This document shows, piece by piece, positions 24,346-38,560 of a stretch of DNA of 64,000 nt (its first letter is position 1; each line of letters opens with the position of its first letter). The position numbers were made by a program, and so were the translations under genes. The notes below the pieces were generated by a model. The model had not been told where the DNA came from. It saw nothing but the letters and a program-made list of their open reading frames with translations, and did no database searches. The stretch comes from Colias croceus. Taxonomy: Eukaryota > Arthropoda > Insecta > Lepidoptera > Pieridae. The stretch is taken from contig NC_059549.1 in NCBI RefSeq assembly GCF_905220415.1, forward strand, positions 8,060,001 to 8,124,000, in the 5' to 3' direction.

Positions 24346-25682
24346 TCGGATTTTTGTTATTACGGGTATTATTTTCTTACATTACTAGATTCAGTAAAAA
24401 AAAAGATTAGGTTACTCGTCACAGCTAGGTATAGTTAATGGATAGACTTTGAAGTGAAAATAAAAACTAGTTTACCGAATATACCTTTGAACCAAACCAT
24501 CTGTTACACATTTAACTGATAAACAAAACATTCGAAGCGACCATGATACTATCAAAGAAAAAAAATCTTTCTAATTACATCGATCCAAACATTTTTGTTT
24601 TTAAATGTACTATGTTGTATGGTCATACTGTTTGTATGACCAATCCTTAATCTAAGTAAAATAGGTTGATACTTGCGAAAGAATTTTAAAATCGATAAAT
24701 TTGTTTTTCAGTTTATCTATGATAAATCATCAGTCATTATGACTTCCGTTAGGAATTTATTTAGAATATTATAAAATAATGTTTCTTTATGTAACTTTAT
24801 GGCAATGTAAATCTTTGGTACGATTAATAGGTAATTAAAAAAACAACGACGTAGTTGTAAATATACAGATGTTATGGTATTTTAGCAGTGAGGCAGAAAG
24901 AGCTGTAACAGTGCACTACTGTTATAAAGTAATATATGCTTTAACATTGTATAATATGGTATGACGGCCTTGGCTGATAGTATCTTCTATAATTATATAC
25001 ATAATATATTTATAAACATCGTATCGGCATTTAAATCGTATGTAAACTTCTATGTACAAGAAGATTCATTGTTGTTAATTGCAAAAGGAAAAATTCAGGT
25101 AATAGGTACTACCTATAGCCACTATGCATATATGTATTCATTTTTAACGTATCTACGAATTACGATAACTATCTCTTATATCTTGTATATAACATATTAA
25201 TAAAATAGTTAAAGCGAAATCTATGTGAATCGAAAAGATAAACTGACTCATATATCAATGCACAGCCCAAACTACTGGACTAGCATACGCAATTTTCAGT
25301 TTGAAAAAGGTAAAGACCCTGAGTCTTTTTTTTCTATACAGCGTGGGAAAATTTACATAATCTGTAGTTTCCGACATTAAATACTTATCAATAATTATCT
25401 ATTGTTCTTGTTCAGGTATAAGAAATATTGAATGTGAGGAAAAACTTAGGTGTTCATAGAAAAATTTACATACGGAATAGAAATTGTTAGTTTTTAGGAA
25501 TTGTCAGAACTTAGATAATTGGGGATAAATAAAAATTTACAGATAAGTATAGTATGAACTATGAAGCCTTTCAAAATATATATTCATTTCTTCTCTTAAG
25601 GCACACAATATGATGATATTACACAATATTACGAAATTATTATAGCATATCTTGAAAATAATTAAAATAGGTATGTATGGTC

Positions 25683-25800
25683 ATGGTCAAATCCTCAGGT
25701 CATGGTCAAATCATCAACACCCGGGGCCCCGTCATTGCAGCGGCTGGACGGAATGCAGTGGAGTTTTGGTCGGTAGGAATTCGACATAACGTCGGACATA
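25683..25800. repeat. GC-rich repeat fragment
   Basis: A 15-base unit GGTCATGGTCAAATC occurs twice, followed by CCGGGGCCCCGTCATTGCAG and GGACGGAATGCAGTGG. The abrupt GC change suggests an inserted repeat remnant. I do not know the family. Confidence 0.35.
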
Positions 25801-26883
25801 AAACGAAATAAAAGGGTATCTTTGCAAGATTTTCCCACTTAAGAAAAAAGTCATGTATGAGCCTATAAGAAAGGTAAATTTCATAATTTTCTTTTAAATC
25901 AAAGTACTGTTAGTCTTTATACATGTATAATAATGCTATAAAATTCGCTAGCATCGTAGAATGCTATCAAATAATTAATAATGATTCGAGTGTCCACATT
26001 CTAACTCTCGAAATAATTCACATACCGATAGATGCTTCTCCAATGTAGTGAATTTAAAATGCTACAAAATTATAAATACCAGAATTATAATCATATCGCC
26101 TGACGATAGGTAACATATTGTTCATAGAATGAAAACAAAATAGTTTCAAATGAACCATGATTGAAGTTGAATCTTTTGAAGCGTCATTCTCTGAAATTAC
26201 TTTTTAATGGTATATAATATAAGGCATTTCACCGTGTTGATCAGCCACAAGTACATAAGCATAATATCATATCGTGAAAAATAATAATTATAAATAGTGA
26301 AGGAAATTCATATAGGATTTTTAAAGGAGAAAATAACGCTTTGTTAAGCAGTCTAGAAATATATGAGGTATATATTTTTTCCTGAACTATCTGTTATTCA
26401 AGCCACTGGCCCTAAAACTATTGAACAGGGAGAAGAGTACCCTGGACCTTCATTGATAATTACTTATCATCGGCATATGTACAGTTTAAGAGAACATTAT
26501 AATTCAACTCAGATATAGATACATTTTGATTGTTTTGGGTTTGATCTAAGGGTTAAAAAAATAGATTAAAATTATTGTAACTCGCATTATGGAATAACCT
26601 AAATATTGAAGCAATAGGTATATTTATGAAATTGGAATACGCCATAGTATATTAGTATATTGGTTTATAGCGTACAGACCGTACGTGCCAGTATTAACAG
26701 CTTCATGAGTGCATAATTGTTTGAAGTACTCATAAAATATATATTGAGTTTACGCAGTTTAAAACATCACGTTTTGAGAAACCGTTATATTTGTGTCACA
26801 CTAATACTTATTTATGTGATTGTATTTATCTGATGTAGGTATGTGGTCTCAATAATTGCACAGTCTGTTTATTTATTTGATAT

Positions 26884-26971
26884 TTAACCCATTGAGCCCC
26901 AAGCGGCCCGATCGGTCCCAGACACAATAGATTTTCTAATGTGTCTGTGGTTCCGGGGCCTGAGTTATTAA
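26884..26971. repeat. Small TTAA-flanked hairpin element
   Basis: TTAA at both borders (26884, 26968) encloses imperfect ends CCCATTGAGCCCC and GGGGCCTGAGTTA and a strong internal stem CAGACACA...TGTGTCTG. TTAA flanks with C-rich starts are the hallmark of piggyBac-type elements, so a tiny piggyBac-like MITE is possible. The flanks could be chance in AT-rich DNA. Confidence 0.4.
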
Positions 26972-28258
26972 AATAGTATAAAAGACATATTTTTATATTT
27001 TCCGCTAAATTTGGTATTTACATAATATGTAGGTAACCATATAGAACAAAATAAGATGGATAGGTACATTTTGCCATAGCAAATACTTATTATCCATCAT
27101 GATAATGTTATACGTATTAAGGATTGAATAATGAATATCTAACAACAAAGTTTATTAGGAGCAGGTAAAACATTAACAAAAAGTTTATTTCTAAAATAAA
27201 TCTATGCTTTTTAGAAACCAATAATTTACGCCATTTTCTGTTAATTACATAGCTTACTAGAAACAATATTTATAGACTTCAATTCATTTTATAAATACGG
27301 ATCTTACTCACATGGGGAGTGTTTCTCGTATCGCAGTCACCGAAATAATTTTATCCAATTACACATAAGCATATTTTAGTAATTCGGTGGGCGTAGTCCC
27401 ATCCTTCATCAAATTGTTGTAACCGATACCGATTAAAGCAATTATGTTTAAATATAACAAAACACGCAACGTTTCAGTCCAGTGTACAAATTATAGTTTA
27501 ACTTTCCACGACGAATTTGCGTGGATTTAATTTGAAACAGTTACAGTTACCTGCATATAGGCGCCTACGTACTCTTTTCTTTTCAAGGGCCACTATTTGC
27601 TTTTATATATAATAATATAATAATATCTACAATAATTAGTTTTGTGTCATAATGCTTACTTGCTTACTACTAGCAAATTTTGGATTTATCCTTAGGTAGG
27701 TAAATATTAAATAATATTCCGGTAATTTTTTATACTAATTCTAAAAATATGAATGAGAATTTTAGGTATACCTATTAAAATGTATTTAATAAACGAAATT
27801 CAGTGAAAATTTTATGTTGACCTCATATTTGACATTACTATAATATACCTACATAATATTATAGATAAAGTGGTGTCTTTAAAAAAAGTAAAAGGTCCGT
27901 ATTAATTCAAAACATGTATTTTTACTTATGACCTTTAGTAATACAAAATAGTCGTACATATATAAAATTAAACCCATTTCAGTTATGAAATAAGTTAATC
28001 AACATTCAACATAAATGCTAGCAAATAGCAATATGTAGGTACTTATAACATTTATTTTTAATAATCACTCAATTTGTTTTTGTTCTATAATATTATGTTA
28101 TTAAACCAATTAATTTCAGTTCAATAAAATAAAATAAATCAGTCCAAAAAATAGTATGAACTTTTTATAATTTCCTCAGTTAATTGCTGCTATGAATTAT
28201 TGAATTCTACGATGCAACATGATTGCATGTATAATGTGCTAAAACGATATTTTCCTAA

Positions 28259-28433
28259 GGGCCGATTTTTCAATCCTTGGTTAAAATTTATCCGTCCAAT
28301 AAAGTATTACACGAACATTTTAAAATGTCACCTGAAAAGTGTCAAATACGGACAATTAGAATACATTTTTGAAATGGTAGTTTAATACGTTATTCGATAA
28401 ATAAGTTTTAACCAACGATTGAAAAATCAGCCC
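28259..28433 (+). mobile_element. TAA-flanked MITE, PIF/Harbinger-like, copy 3
   Basis: It starts GGGCCGATTTTTCAATCC and ends with the complement, with TAA on both sides. The CCGTCCAATAAAGTATTAC block matches copies 1 and 4. A short open frame through it is spurious. Confidence 0.8.
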
Positions 28434-31400
28434 TAAATATATTTATGAAGATTTAATTATATTTCCATTCATGTTTGATAATAATAATAGGATAGTAGCC
28501 GAATATTTGAATTCTATCCCTGCAGTCGCAATTTTATTTACTACAATATGTCAGTAATGCTGTAGGGTAGGTTATTGTAACGATTCCTAACCCTTTATTT
28601 CTTAAAAAATTAACACAGTTTTCGCAGTCTTCCATACAAAATTGAATACAGAGCCGAGCGGCATGCTTTATTACTTTCATATTATAAAGATACTCTTAGA
28701 AACTTTTAAAAGTAGGTAGGTAATTTATATCTAGGTTGCTCACAATGTGAGCTTTCGTATCGGAGACTATTTGGTATTAAAATGAGTGACCATTTAAGTA
28801 ATTATTAAAAGCACCCTCGATAAATGAGATAAAAATGCTAACAAATATGTTGTATAAATAACTTGGCACTTTACACCTGTTTTCAGTTTGGAATTTAAAT
28901 AAAGCATTAATTAATGAAATAATTTGCTTAAATAATAATCAATTTTTTTCAAGAGATTATCGAAAACAGGATTTTGTAAATTAAAGTAAAAATTAGAGGA
29001 AGCTCCTCCTATCCTCTTATTTATATTATACTTATCTACAAAAAATGGAGAATACGAATAAAAACAATAGTTCTAAACTTATTCAATGTCCGTTCTTTCT
29101 AATTCTTCATTACATTATTTATTAGAAATATTATATTTTTTGTAATTGCTCTATAAGCTATTGATTTCTCTGTTATGAAAATTTTAAGATCAAATTATAA
29201 CTTTTATTGTATAATTAGGTTGTTAGTAGTGTTGTAGGTAATTAGTTGTCGTATATGCAATTCGATTCGTGTTCATATACAGATGGTTACATACATTATA
29301 AAATAAAATATAATAGGTACTATTGTCTATTATCATAGTAGGTATAACTTTATACTATGCTATTATGTACTTAGTTTTCTGTAATAAATATATTTTTATT
29401 TAAGAAGTGCTGAATAGATATAACGATTAAAAACGACATAAATATGCAAAACACATACATAAATCCTACCAGAGATCTATAACTATTTCATATTAATGAA
29501 GCATTGATATAAAACGCAATTAACATGAGTCATTGTTATAATTCGTTTTATTATAATTAAAAAATAAATAAAAAGACAGCATGTTTGCATGTAACATTAG
29601 ATTCAGACCAACCATTAAGGTATTATCTTTTATAATTGATAACCATTTATCAATGTACTTGATAATGCATTACAATTTTACTATACAAATTATTTGCTAT
29701 TTGAATTGATTCTCAATCCCAAAATGCAGAGATTAAGGTTACTTTTTCAACAGGCTGCTTGACTAGGTTACTTCGTGACCAATGCAAAATATCAACAATA
29801 AACAATTTAACCTCTAGGTTTTGCTACGCCTGAAAAACCCAGCCTTATCTTATCTAGAGATATGTTACTCCAAATGTACATACATTAGTTACGTACTTGA
29901 GATTTCTTCGTGATGTTTGCTTTTAAAGAGTTTCTTCGAGTAGGTATTTGATGTATTAAAACATTAATATCTGAACACGTGTATGTAAAGGATTTAATAG
30001 GACATTTAATACTTAGTTCTATCTACATTTAATCGTGTTTTAATTATTTTTGCCTTAAAATGATTCTCTTATAATCCTCAGCAAAGTTACAAAAAATGTA
30101 GAGTAAAATCTAATAAGTACGTCGACTAAATTTATATATACATATGTACATGTTTCACACAACAGGAATCATTAAATTATTATTCATTCACGACTTTCGA
30201 ATTCTTCTATACATAGTTTCTAGATAAAATTACTACGGAAAAACAAACTTTGTAGTTGTAAACAATTGTATAAAAAATTGCACGTGTAGTTGACGTTGAC
30301 GACAACAGCTTTCCCTTGCGATAAAATCTGTTATCAAAATATTATCTGATAGTGGGAGTAACATAATTGTTACCTAGTGATTAATATAACGTTATTTCTT
30401 TTATTATATTTCATTGAAGGACAAAATGAGCACGTGGCTCCAACGCCGCTTAAGCTGTAACTTGTATAGCTACTTATAACAAGAGTTTAGCATCGTTTGT
30501 TTTATCAAGTTCATTTAGAAATAACTTCAATCATAAACGAAAGATTTTCAAGAGGTAACAAAATTATAATATTTGACTTTATATTTTGTTAGTAGCTAGC
30601 TCGATTATGACTAACTAATTTCAATCTTTACCTGTATCTTCTTCACAAGCCGCTAACAGTGTTTGAAAATGTTCAAAATGTCAACACTCAAAACAAAAAT
30701 CAATTAACAAAGCCCGCGAAGTTCACAACGCGTTCCAAACGTCAAAAAATTACGATAGTCCGAAACCGTACGTCGTTTTCCTCTCGTTATCGCACATATA
30801 CTAACATGCACGTCGAAATCATTTCACGTCTATCATAATGGCTCGATACATAATAGTAACCGCGAAAAGTAGAGCCTCCGAAACCGGTCGTATTGTCTGA
30901 CTAAATATAGGCAGATGTTTTGTATTATCGTTACGTAATACTTAGGAAGCGTTGATCGCGACTTTCGCTTCTACTAACTAGCGCCCACGTTGCTCCAGCC
31001 GTTCGATTTATTTTAGTCCGACTGCCTATATTGTTTCTAGCTAGTTCACCATAGGCCGCTTCTGTATGCTAATACATGGTGTATACTGCGATCTCGCATT
31101 CTTCATACTTTATACTGAAACAAAAAATTTAAATATTTAGCGGTCCCTGTCGCCCAAATGAATTTCTTTAATATTTACATAATAAAAAAGGTAATTAAAG
31201 CAATCTCATAAAATATGGTAAAATTATGTTTGCGTGATTAGGATGCGTTTATCATTAGTCAGTGTAAAAATTCAAATTGTATTTCGCTTCCTGGTTTGAA
31301 TTCAATTATGAAAGTAGTTTCGTATTTCACAGCATCTTTTTATTTTTCATTTGAATAAATATTAAAATTTAGAGCTCGCTGTATTTGAACAGATGCCAAT

Positions 31401-32379
31401 GATCGGTTGGATATAATTCATAATTAAGAGCTCGATGTTTGAGTCAGAACCGTCTGGTCTATCGTTTAAAATGTATTTTTAACTATCCTCCTTTCTAAGA
31501 ATATCTTTGTAGTTCAATGAATTTTCACCGTTTTATATCTTGGCAGCCTATTGTTTAAAATGCCATTTAGTTTTACATAACCGAGACCAAACTATGCTCA
31601 TTAAAGTTTAATTAACATTTAATTGTACTAATAAAGGTATATTTGAAAAACATAAATTTCTCATTTATTGATAAGCATTTCAATGCATTTTTAATGATTA
31701 GTACCTATTATCATATACCTACGTAAAGTGATTTATTTAATAATTAGGTATTGTTAAGTATCAAGAAATATCAGTCGGGTTATCGTCTCTAAAGATAAAG
31801 CAGAGACCATACAAGGCTACGTGCAAGGTTAGAATAATTGTAAAACACTAAAATACTATACATATACTTGCGTACGGTGCGATTCTGTTTGTATGTTTAA
31901 TTCACATCTTTACCGTATCTATAAAAACGTAATTGGAGTTGACAATAATACACTATCAATTAATATGACCTAGAAGTTTGGTGATTCGATGATGTAACTA
32001 ACTAAAACTGGTTGTATTTGTATACGAGATTGATTGTGAGAAACCAGTTACTGAATACTTGTGTACACAACGAGCTGTGAAACGATATGTTGCTACGCAG
32101 GCTCTCATTTTTAGCAACTACTTCCATAGCAACACGATTTTTGTGAATATTTGATCTAGATATACTTAAATAATAAATATAAATGAAATTAATATAAAAA
32201 ATATCAATGTAAAGCAAAATAGTTTTAAAGCTCTTTGCTTTTTCGTTTGACTCTATATTTAAATAATTGTAAGCCATGATAAGTATTTCCTTTTAAGGCT
32301 ACACCTTAAAATGTTTTTATCATCATTTTTCAGAACAGGAAGAGTCTCTTAAAAAATGATGATAAATATTATGATGATA

Positions 32380-32430
32380 ATATAATAGATAATAATAATT
32401 GGAAGAGTCCAATTATTATTATCTATAATA
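32380..32430. repeat. AT-rich hairpin
   Basis: TATAATAGATAATAATAATT and its near complement flank a short GGAAGAGTCC centre, a stem of about 20 pairs. Simple-sequence composition makes chance formation plausible. Confidence 0.6.
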
Positions 32431-32439
32431 TAAAAAATG

Positions 32440-32715
32440 AATAGCAAAATGAGTTGGTGTAAGCGCATAACTCAACAACGCTTGGACCAATTTGGCCAAT
32501 TCTTTCAAACTCAAACTCAAACTCAAACATTCATTTATTCAATTAGACTACTATTTAGTAGCACTTTCGAATCGTCATTATACATATAATTATTTTTAAC
32601 ATTTACCACCGATTCTTTTTTTATAATATTCCTTCTTTTGTGTACCCACGAGGATGATTCCTCAGGAGAGAAATGATTTCTTCACCCATGGGTGAAGCGA
32701 GGGGGTAAGGCTAGT
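32440..32715 (+). repeat. Dispersed repeat family D ending in GGCTAGT
   Basis: It contains GCGCATAACTCAACAACGC, an AAACTC run at about 32507-32530 and a GATGATTCCTC block. It ends GGGTGAAGCGAGGGGGTAAGG then CTAGT at 32711-32715, the same final pentamer as families B, E and G. Confidence 0.5.
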
Positions 32716-33505
32716 TACAAATGAAAATACGATTTATATAAATTAATCTCATCGAGAAAATAATCATTTTGCTTTTTTATTCGAATGTTCATTAATCATC
32801 AATAATTAAAGCTATAGGTATTATATATTATTCTATATTTTATATTATTCATTGTACATAGTTAAGATATAAATGGAGGTAGGTAGGGTATATATACAGG
32901 AATGCTTTAAGCTTTTGGAGAGATAGCATTCTGAATGCACTGTGTGACTAGGAGGAGGCTTACGTGGGCACGCCCCTTGAAAGCCTTTGAAATTCAACAT
33001 TTATACCTAAAAGTTTAAAAACGATTAAAGAAATTTGATCGTTTCTAATCGTTTTTTCAGCATTTAAAAAGCTAAGAATAGGTAGTATCAAGCACAATAT
33101 TTTAAGATAACTTTGTTTCTTGTGTCGGTCTGAATCTGATTAAATGGTTATAAACGTTGGTGTGATAACTTTTGACCTAGAAGAGAAGAGACAATTATCT
33201 TTCAATTAATCATTTTAAATAATTATCATACATTAATAGTATGCCCGGTACATAATATAATATTTTACTTAATCTATACCACTTATGGATCACGTACCTG
33301 CAATATATCCAACGGTGAAAGAATTTCAAACAAACAAACTCTTCAGCTTCACATTATTATTATATTATATTTAAATATAGACAAATTCAGCTTTATGCTA
33401 TTTAATTATATGGACAAAAATAAATTGGTCCTTTGAGTAATCTTTGAGCAAAAAAGTTTCACATCTAAGACTCTATTTAGTCGATTTATTAAATAATCTA
33501 TGTCT

Positions 33506-33895
33506 ATGTTGTGGCCATATCTTAGATTTGCTCATTTCATGAAATGGCCAACATAGTTTGATCAGATCGTTAAATCGTCAACGTTTCACGATTTGGTCAT
33601 CGACATTCGGCCAGATCGTATAAAACATAGGTTAGGTTAGGTTAGGTTAGACTTTAATAAACAACGCACAAGCCGAGCGAGCAAAGCGAGCGTGCCGCGG
33701 TAGCGGCCGGCGAGTGCCAGAAGCGAATCGCTTTTTAAAAAATAAATAAAAATTGTCGCATTTCGTGAAATGGCCAGATCGACGATCTGGCCAAATGTGG
33801 ATGACCAAATCGTGAAACGTTGACGATTTAACGATCTGGCCAAACTAAATTGGCCATTTCATGAAATGAGCAAATCTACGATATGACCACAACAT
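33506..33895. mobile_element. Fold-back MITE-like element, short copy
   Basis: Ends ATGTTGTGG and CCACAACAT carry the same long inverted arms as the copy at 6546-7394. The centre has GGTTA repeats (33628-33650) and one copy of the GC-rich segment GCGGCCGGCGAGTGCCAGAA. At 390 bp it lacks about 460 bp of the longer copy's interior. A 68-codon minus frame inside is not a gene. Confidence 0.75.
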
Positions 33896-35229
33896 CTATA
33901 CTTACAGTCCTAATAAATTCAAAATACATGATACTATGAAATAGGAATATGCGTTTCCTAAGTCAAGATAAATATAGGTAACTTCCAAATAAATATCGAA
34001 CTAAATATTATGTTGGTAAATATCAAACATACAAATAATTATACTCGTTTTTTTTTTCAATAGGTATATGGAACCAAACAATATAAAATAGGTATATAAC
34101 AATAATGTGAAGCAAAACTAAAAGTATCAACATTTTTACGTCGCGGGAAAAAATCTTAAAAACTGTATTAATTTTTACATTACCACAAACATGTAATTTT
34201 AAATCACTATAATAACATTTTGACGTAGGTCCACGTACACGCGATCGACAAATAGAACTAGGTCGTCTAAAATAATCTAGGTATTAGGGTTGTTTAAAAG
34301 AGAATTGCTATAAGTATCTACACTTGATTTACAAACCGAATGTGTAAACGAATCCAATATCAATTCAACACGCAATGAGAAAGTAAGTTGAAATGATTCC
34401 AATACTATGTATTATATTAAAAAATATTATATAAGTACCGTTGTACTTGTACCTACAGCCCTGACCACACACAACACTTATTATTGTTATCGCTACCACG
34501 AACAGCCATACAATCGCTGTTATTATACAATTAAAGCCCTTACTGCAAATAGAGCAATCGATCAGACACGTGTTTCACATTTTTCCTCAGCATTGTTAAC
34601 AAAATTAAAACTGAATTATATTCCACGCTTCGAGAGACCTCATCCTTTCTACTCCTCGGTCACGGAGGCTTCTATTAAGAGCAGAAAGAAATTATAGGAA
34701 TCGTACTCGAAGTAAAATTGAGTTAATTTTCGATACATAACACATTATTCGGTCATAACGGACTTCCACGGAACCAGGTTTGGTCCAATAAAATTTCTAA
34801 GAAAATCAACTTCGCTTTCAATCAAAGGCGTCACACTGTCTGAGGTCTTTGTGGCATCCACGGCTATTAGTGAAAGTGAATTACTTTTAGATCACGTACG
34901 ATTTGATTAATGGTCACTATTGAGTTTCAATTTGATACAACAATTATTTGTTAGTTCCTTGAAAACGCGGGTCGTTGACTGCTGTTTTTATGTTATCAAG
35001 TGTAACACCTGTTAGTAATTTTTTAGTAATATTCTTATTAAGTGTCCTTATAGTGGTTCCGTGTCTCACCAAATGTTTATAGTCTATTGTTAAATAAATA
35101 AACGAAATTTTATATCTACGTTTTATTTATTATCAACTGAAACTCAAATTTAAAAATATACCTCTTTATTACAAATGACTTTTATAAAATTATCGGTAAG
35201 TAGTCTATGATATATGTATTTAAAATCAG
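33896..35229. other. AT-rich stretch, nothing recognised
   Basis: There are only short unsupported open frames, one of 96 codons on + at 34407 with no family or splice support. Confidence 0.45.
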
Positions 35230-35232
35230 TAA

Positions 35233-35405
35233 GGGCCGGTTTTTCAATGCTTGGATAAAACTTATCCGTCCAATAAAGTATTACACGATAATATTAAAAT
35301 GTCACGTAAATTGTCAAATAAGAGCAATTAGAATACGTTTTTAAAATGGTAGTTTTATACATTATTCGACGAATAAGTTTTATCCAACCATTGAAAAATT
35401 GGCCC
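35233..35405 (+). mobile_element. TAA-flanked MITE, PIF/Harbinger-like, copy 4
   Basis: It starts GGGCCGGTTTTTCAATGC and ends AAAATTGGCCC, with TAA on both sides. The internal blocks match the other three copies. Confidence 0.8.
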
Positions 35406-38395
35406 TAAATCAAATACTAGCCAGCGAGAGAAAGAGTTAAGGAATAATAAACTTCTAATATTTATTTTTAAATTCCAAAACAAGACTTCATCTTCATATC
35501 CACTAATTTATCCAACGTACGATTTAAACAAACTTAAATATTGAATCTATACCGACATTCCTGTCCCTGCGTGATCCAGCCAATTACAAAACTCGTAATA
35601 AGCCGCTACAATTTACAAAATGACATTCTCACTCGATACACGAGATTCAAGATGTCATTTGTGAACAAAATTACGATGTAATTTGCCGCCGGCTTCTGGT
35701 TTAGGCACTAGAGAAATTGTAATTAGCGTACCTATTTTATTCCTATCTGTATTATTAATGAAATAATTGTAGATGACTAGTATATTTCTCTAGCGGTTGG
35801 TTAATTAGAATGAAGTTATGAAGTAGATATGTGCCTATTTACATATTATACAATATAACTGTGACAGACGTTCTATTTCTCGTAGAGCATGAAACTGAAT
35901 TTTTAAAAGTAACTTAACTAGGAACCTAGGTAGATAGTAGGTAATTATTCTGATATACAATTTTTTTTCATTCTTACAGTTTCGTTATAATAATACGTAG
36001 TTAATCTTTTATATTATACTTATATTAATTAAAGGTTATTGCTTTTAGTCAAAAATTCTAGTTCATGGTGAACTAGGATTTTGCCATATGTCAAATACAT
36101 AATATTATGTGAAGAGTATTACCTATTCTGTGAGTATTTTCAAAGAACTAAGAATTTTCTAAGGAATTTTCATTATATTATGTACCTACCTTTTACTAGT
36201 TACCTACTAGAATTACTCCACCTACGTTACTAGTTACAACACCGCGTGGGTAAAATCAATTAAATATCACACTTGATGACAGTCTTGCTAATAATATGTG
36301 AAATTATTATATACTTAAACTACCAACTTTATGCAAAATAAGTAGTAATTTTACGAGATCCTATGCTTGGGGGTATAATTTTGCATGTCATTATGCGTTC
36401 GCGCATTGGCTGAGGCGATTGGGCGGCGCAGTGCCACTATTATGTGGCCACTATGGCGTCTAAGATAAAACAACACGAAAAATAAAGCTAATTTAAAACA
36501 TTTCTTCTTCATTGTAAAGTAGTAATACAGTAATTGTATTTATTATTTTGCAATATTTTTTCAAATCAGTTGCTATGCGTTTTTGATGCTTCTTGTTTTT
36601 TTACAAAATTACCTATTCCTCACTCTTATTCGGATTTCAGAGATATAAAAGAAGTATCCGAATGCTATTTTTTATATAGGTAGGGTATGTAGTATGTAAG
36701 CTTAATAATTTATTGATCAATCCAACAAGTTGGATAAGGCGTCAACTTTTTCAATTTATTTAACTAAAATTACTGCGGATGATCTTTGTATGGCATTTAT
36801 GAACCCAATATGTTTCCTTCATATTATCAACTATAAAAACAAAATTATTGTGTAACAATTGTGTGTGTTTTTTACCAAACTCGTCCCTAAGAGTTAACTG
36901 AATTTCATGAAATTAAGTACTTTTATATTCGGTGTTTCTGGGAATTATTTGTTGTGCCCCTATTAGGCAAAACATCATTTGAATGAATGAATTATTTTAT
37001 TTCATAAGCATTAGAACCATATTAGAACCTAAACTGAAATAGGAATTTCATTATTTTTATATAGCATGAATTTCGATCAAAATATATTTTAAATAAAGAG
37101 CCATCTAGTGGAGAGTAGCAAAAGTTCATAAATTTTTATTTTTTTTCATGAATTATTAAAATAAATAAACTGATAATTTAATTAAAATTTCATTACTTTT
37201 TAACACTTTAATTAAAATTACGAATATTCATATTATTTTGTTTTATTTTCTATAGAAAAATCAAAAAAAGAAAACGACTTAAGCAAAATTAATTAAGACG
37301 CCATCTAGTGAACAACTTTTGAACTATTACTAGTATTTTAGTTTTCACTTAGTTAGATATTATTGAACTAGATGGCGCTTCTATGCACATAAATGCATAT
37401 AATTAAATACATAAAAACATTTTTAAAGTATTAAATAATATTACAATAATAATTTAACGTTTCATTTTTAAGACAATAGCAAAATAACAAATTAACCAAA
37501 ATTTTATTATACAATACTAACTGAAATTCAATTCAATTAATTCCAAAAATAATCTATGCCTGATGTAATATTAAAAAAAATATATATATTTTTTTCGCGA
37601 GATATCACCTTTTTTTTCTAATATGACAATTCTTTTAAATTTGAAAAAAAAAACGAAATGTCTATTTTTTGGTTAAAATTTATATTTACCTACCAACAAT
37701 AATATATAATATATATTATTGGTGTGTGTTATGTTGTAGCCATAATAATAGAATATAATATCATCTATACCCATTGAGATTATAGTACTACGTATGGAGG
37801 GGATACCACGAACAAAATCTGTGCGCTATTTTTTTGCTCTAAGTTTTAAAAATTATTATCTAGTTAGGTACTTACCGATGAAAGTTATTCCTTTGCACTT
37901 TTCCGTATTATTTGTATTATTTGTGCAATATCGTAACACACACGAAGGCATATATTTTGATGCGTTTCACTTTAAAACAAATAAAAAATGAGCGTGCAGT
38001 TACGCCATATGGCGTATGTTCGACGGAACATAAGTGATGTAGGCGGTGTCGTCTCCATATGTATATCTCAATGTCTATACCTAAAAATAATAAATTAATA
38101 TTTTCCCAATATGAATATTATAAAAATTGGAAAAACTTTCAACGATTATAGAGGTAATATTATATCATAATAATATTATATTCTGTCAAGTCACAAGTGC
38201 TCATTATATTAAGGTATTTTTTTATTAATTAGGTTTTTAAAACAAGTTTAAAACCTACTTATGTAATACATATTTATAATTTATATGACTGAAATTGCAA
38301 TATAATTTTAAAAATTTAGAGCTTTTAGTGGAACTCTATTATCATCTTTAAAACGCTCTTGTTTGGTTAGAGAGTTTGAACAAAAACTAGCTTAC

Positions 38396-38560
38396 CGCCC
38401 GCGGCTTAGCCCGCTGGGTCTAAAACCTAATAAATAATATACTAAAACCTTCCTATTGAATCACTCTATCTATTATAAAAACCGCATCAAAATCCGTTAC
38501 GTATTTATAAAGATTAAAGCATACAATAGGGACAGAGAAAGCTACTTTGTTTTAAATACT
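38396..38560 (-). repeat. Dispersed repeat with ACTAG end and GCCCGCGG head
   Basis: It begins ACTAGCTTACCGCCCGCGGC and ends with CAATAGGGACAGAGAAAGC. An inverse relative is at 59935-60106, where the order is reversed and the end reads GGGCGGGTTAGTT. Confidence 0.55.

Larger units (their letters stand above)
23772..28255. other. AT-rich stretch with three repeat fragments
   Basis: It contains the repeats listed at 24148, 25683 and 26884, and a partial family G relative at about 25230-25300. No gene is recognised. Confidence 0.45.
28437..33505. other. AT-rich stretch with a CpG-richer patch and one composite repeat
   Basis: The patch at about 30632-31030 is discussed as a possible first exon. 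A hairpin is at 32380-32430 and a repeat at 32440-32715. Nothing else is recognised. Confidence 0.45.

Noticed and set aside
32002..32277. 91-codon minus frame
   Set aside because: Half is low-complexity Ile/Tyr. The rest is protein-like but has no acceptor, donor or family support.
33637..33843. 68-codon minus frame
   Set aside because: It lies wholly inside the fold-back element and has no transposase features.
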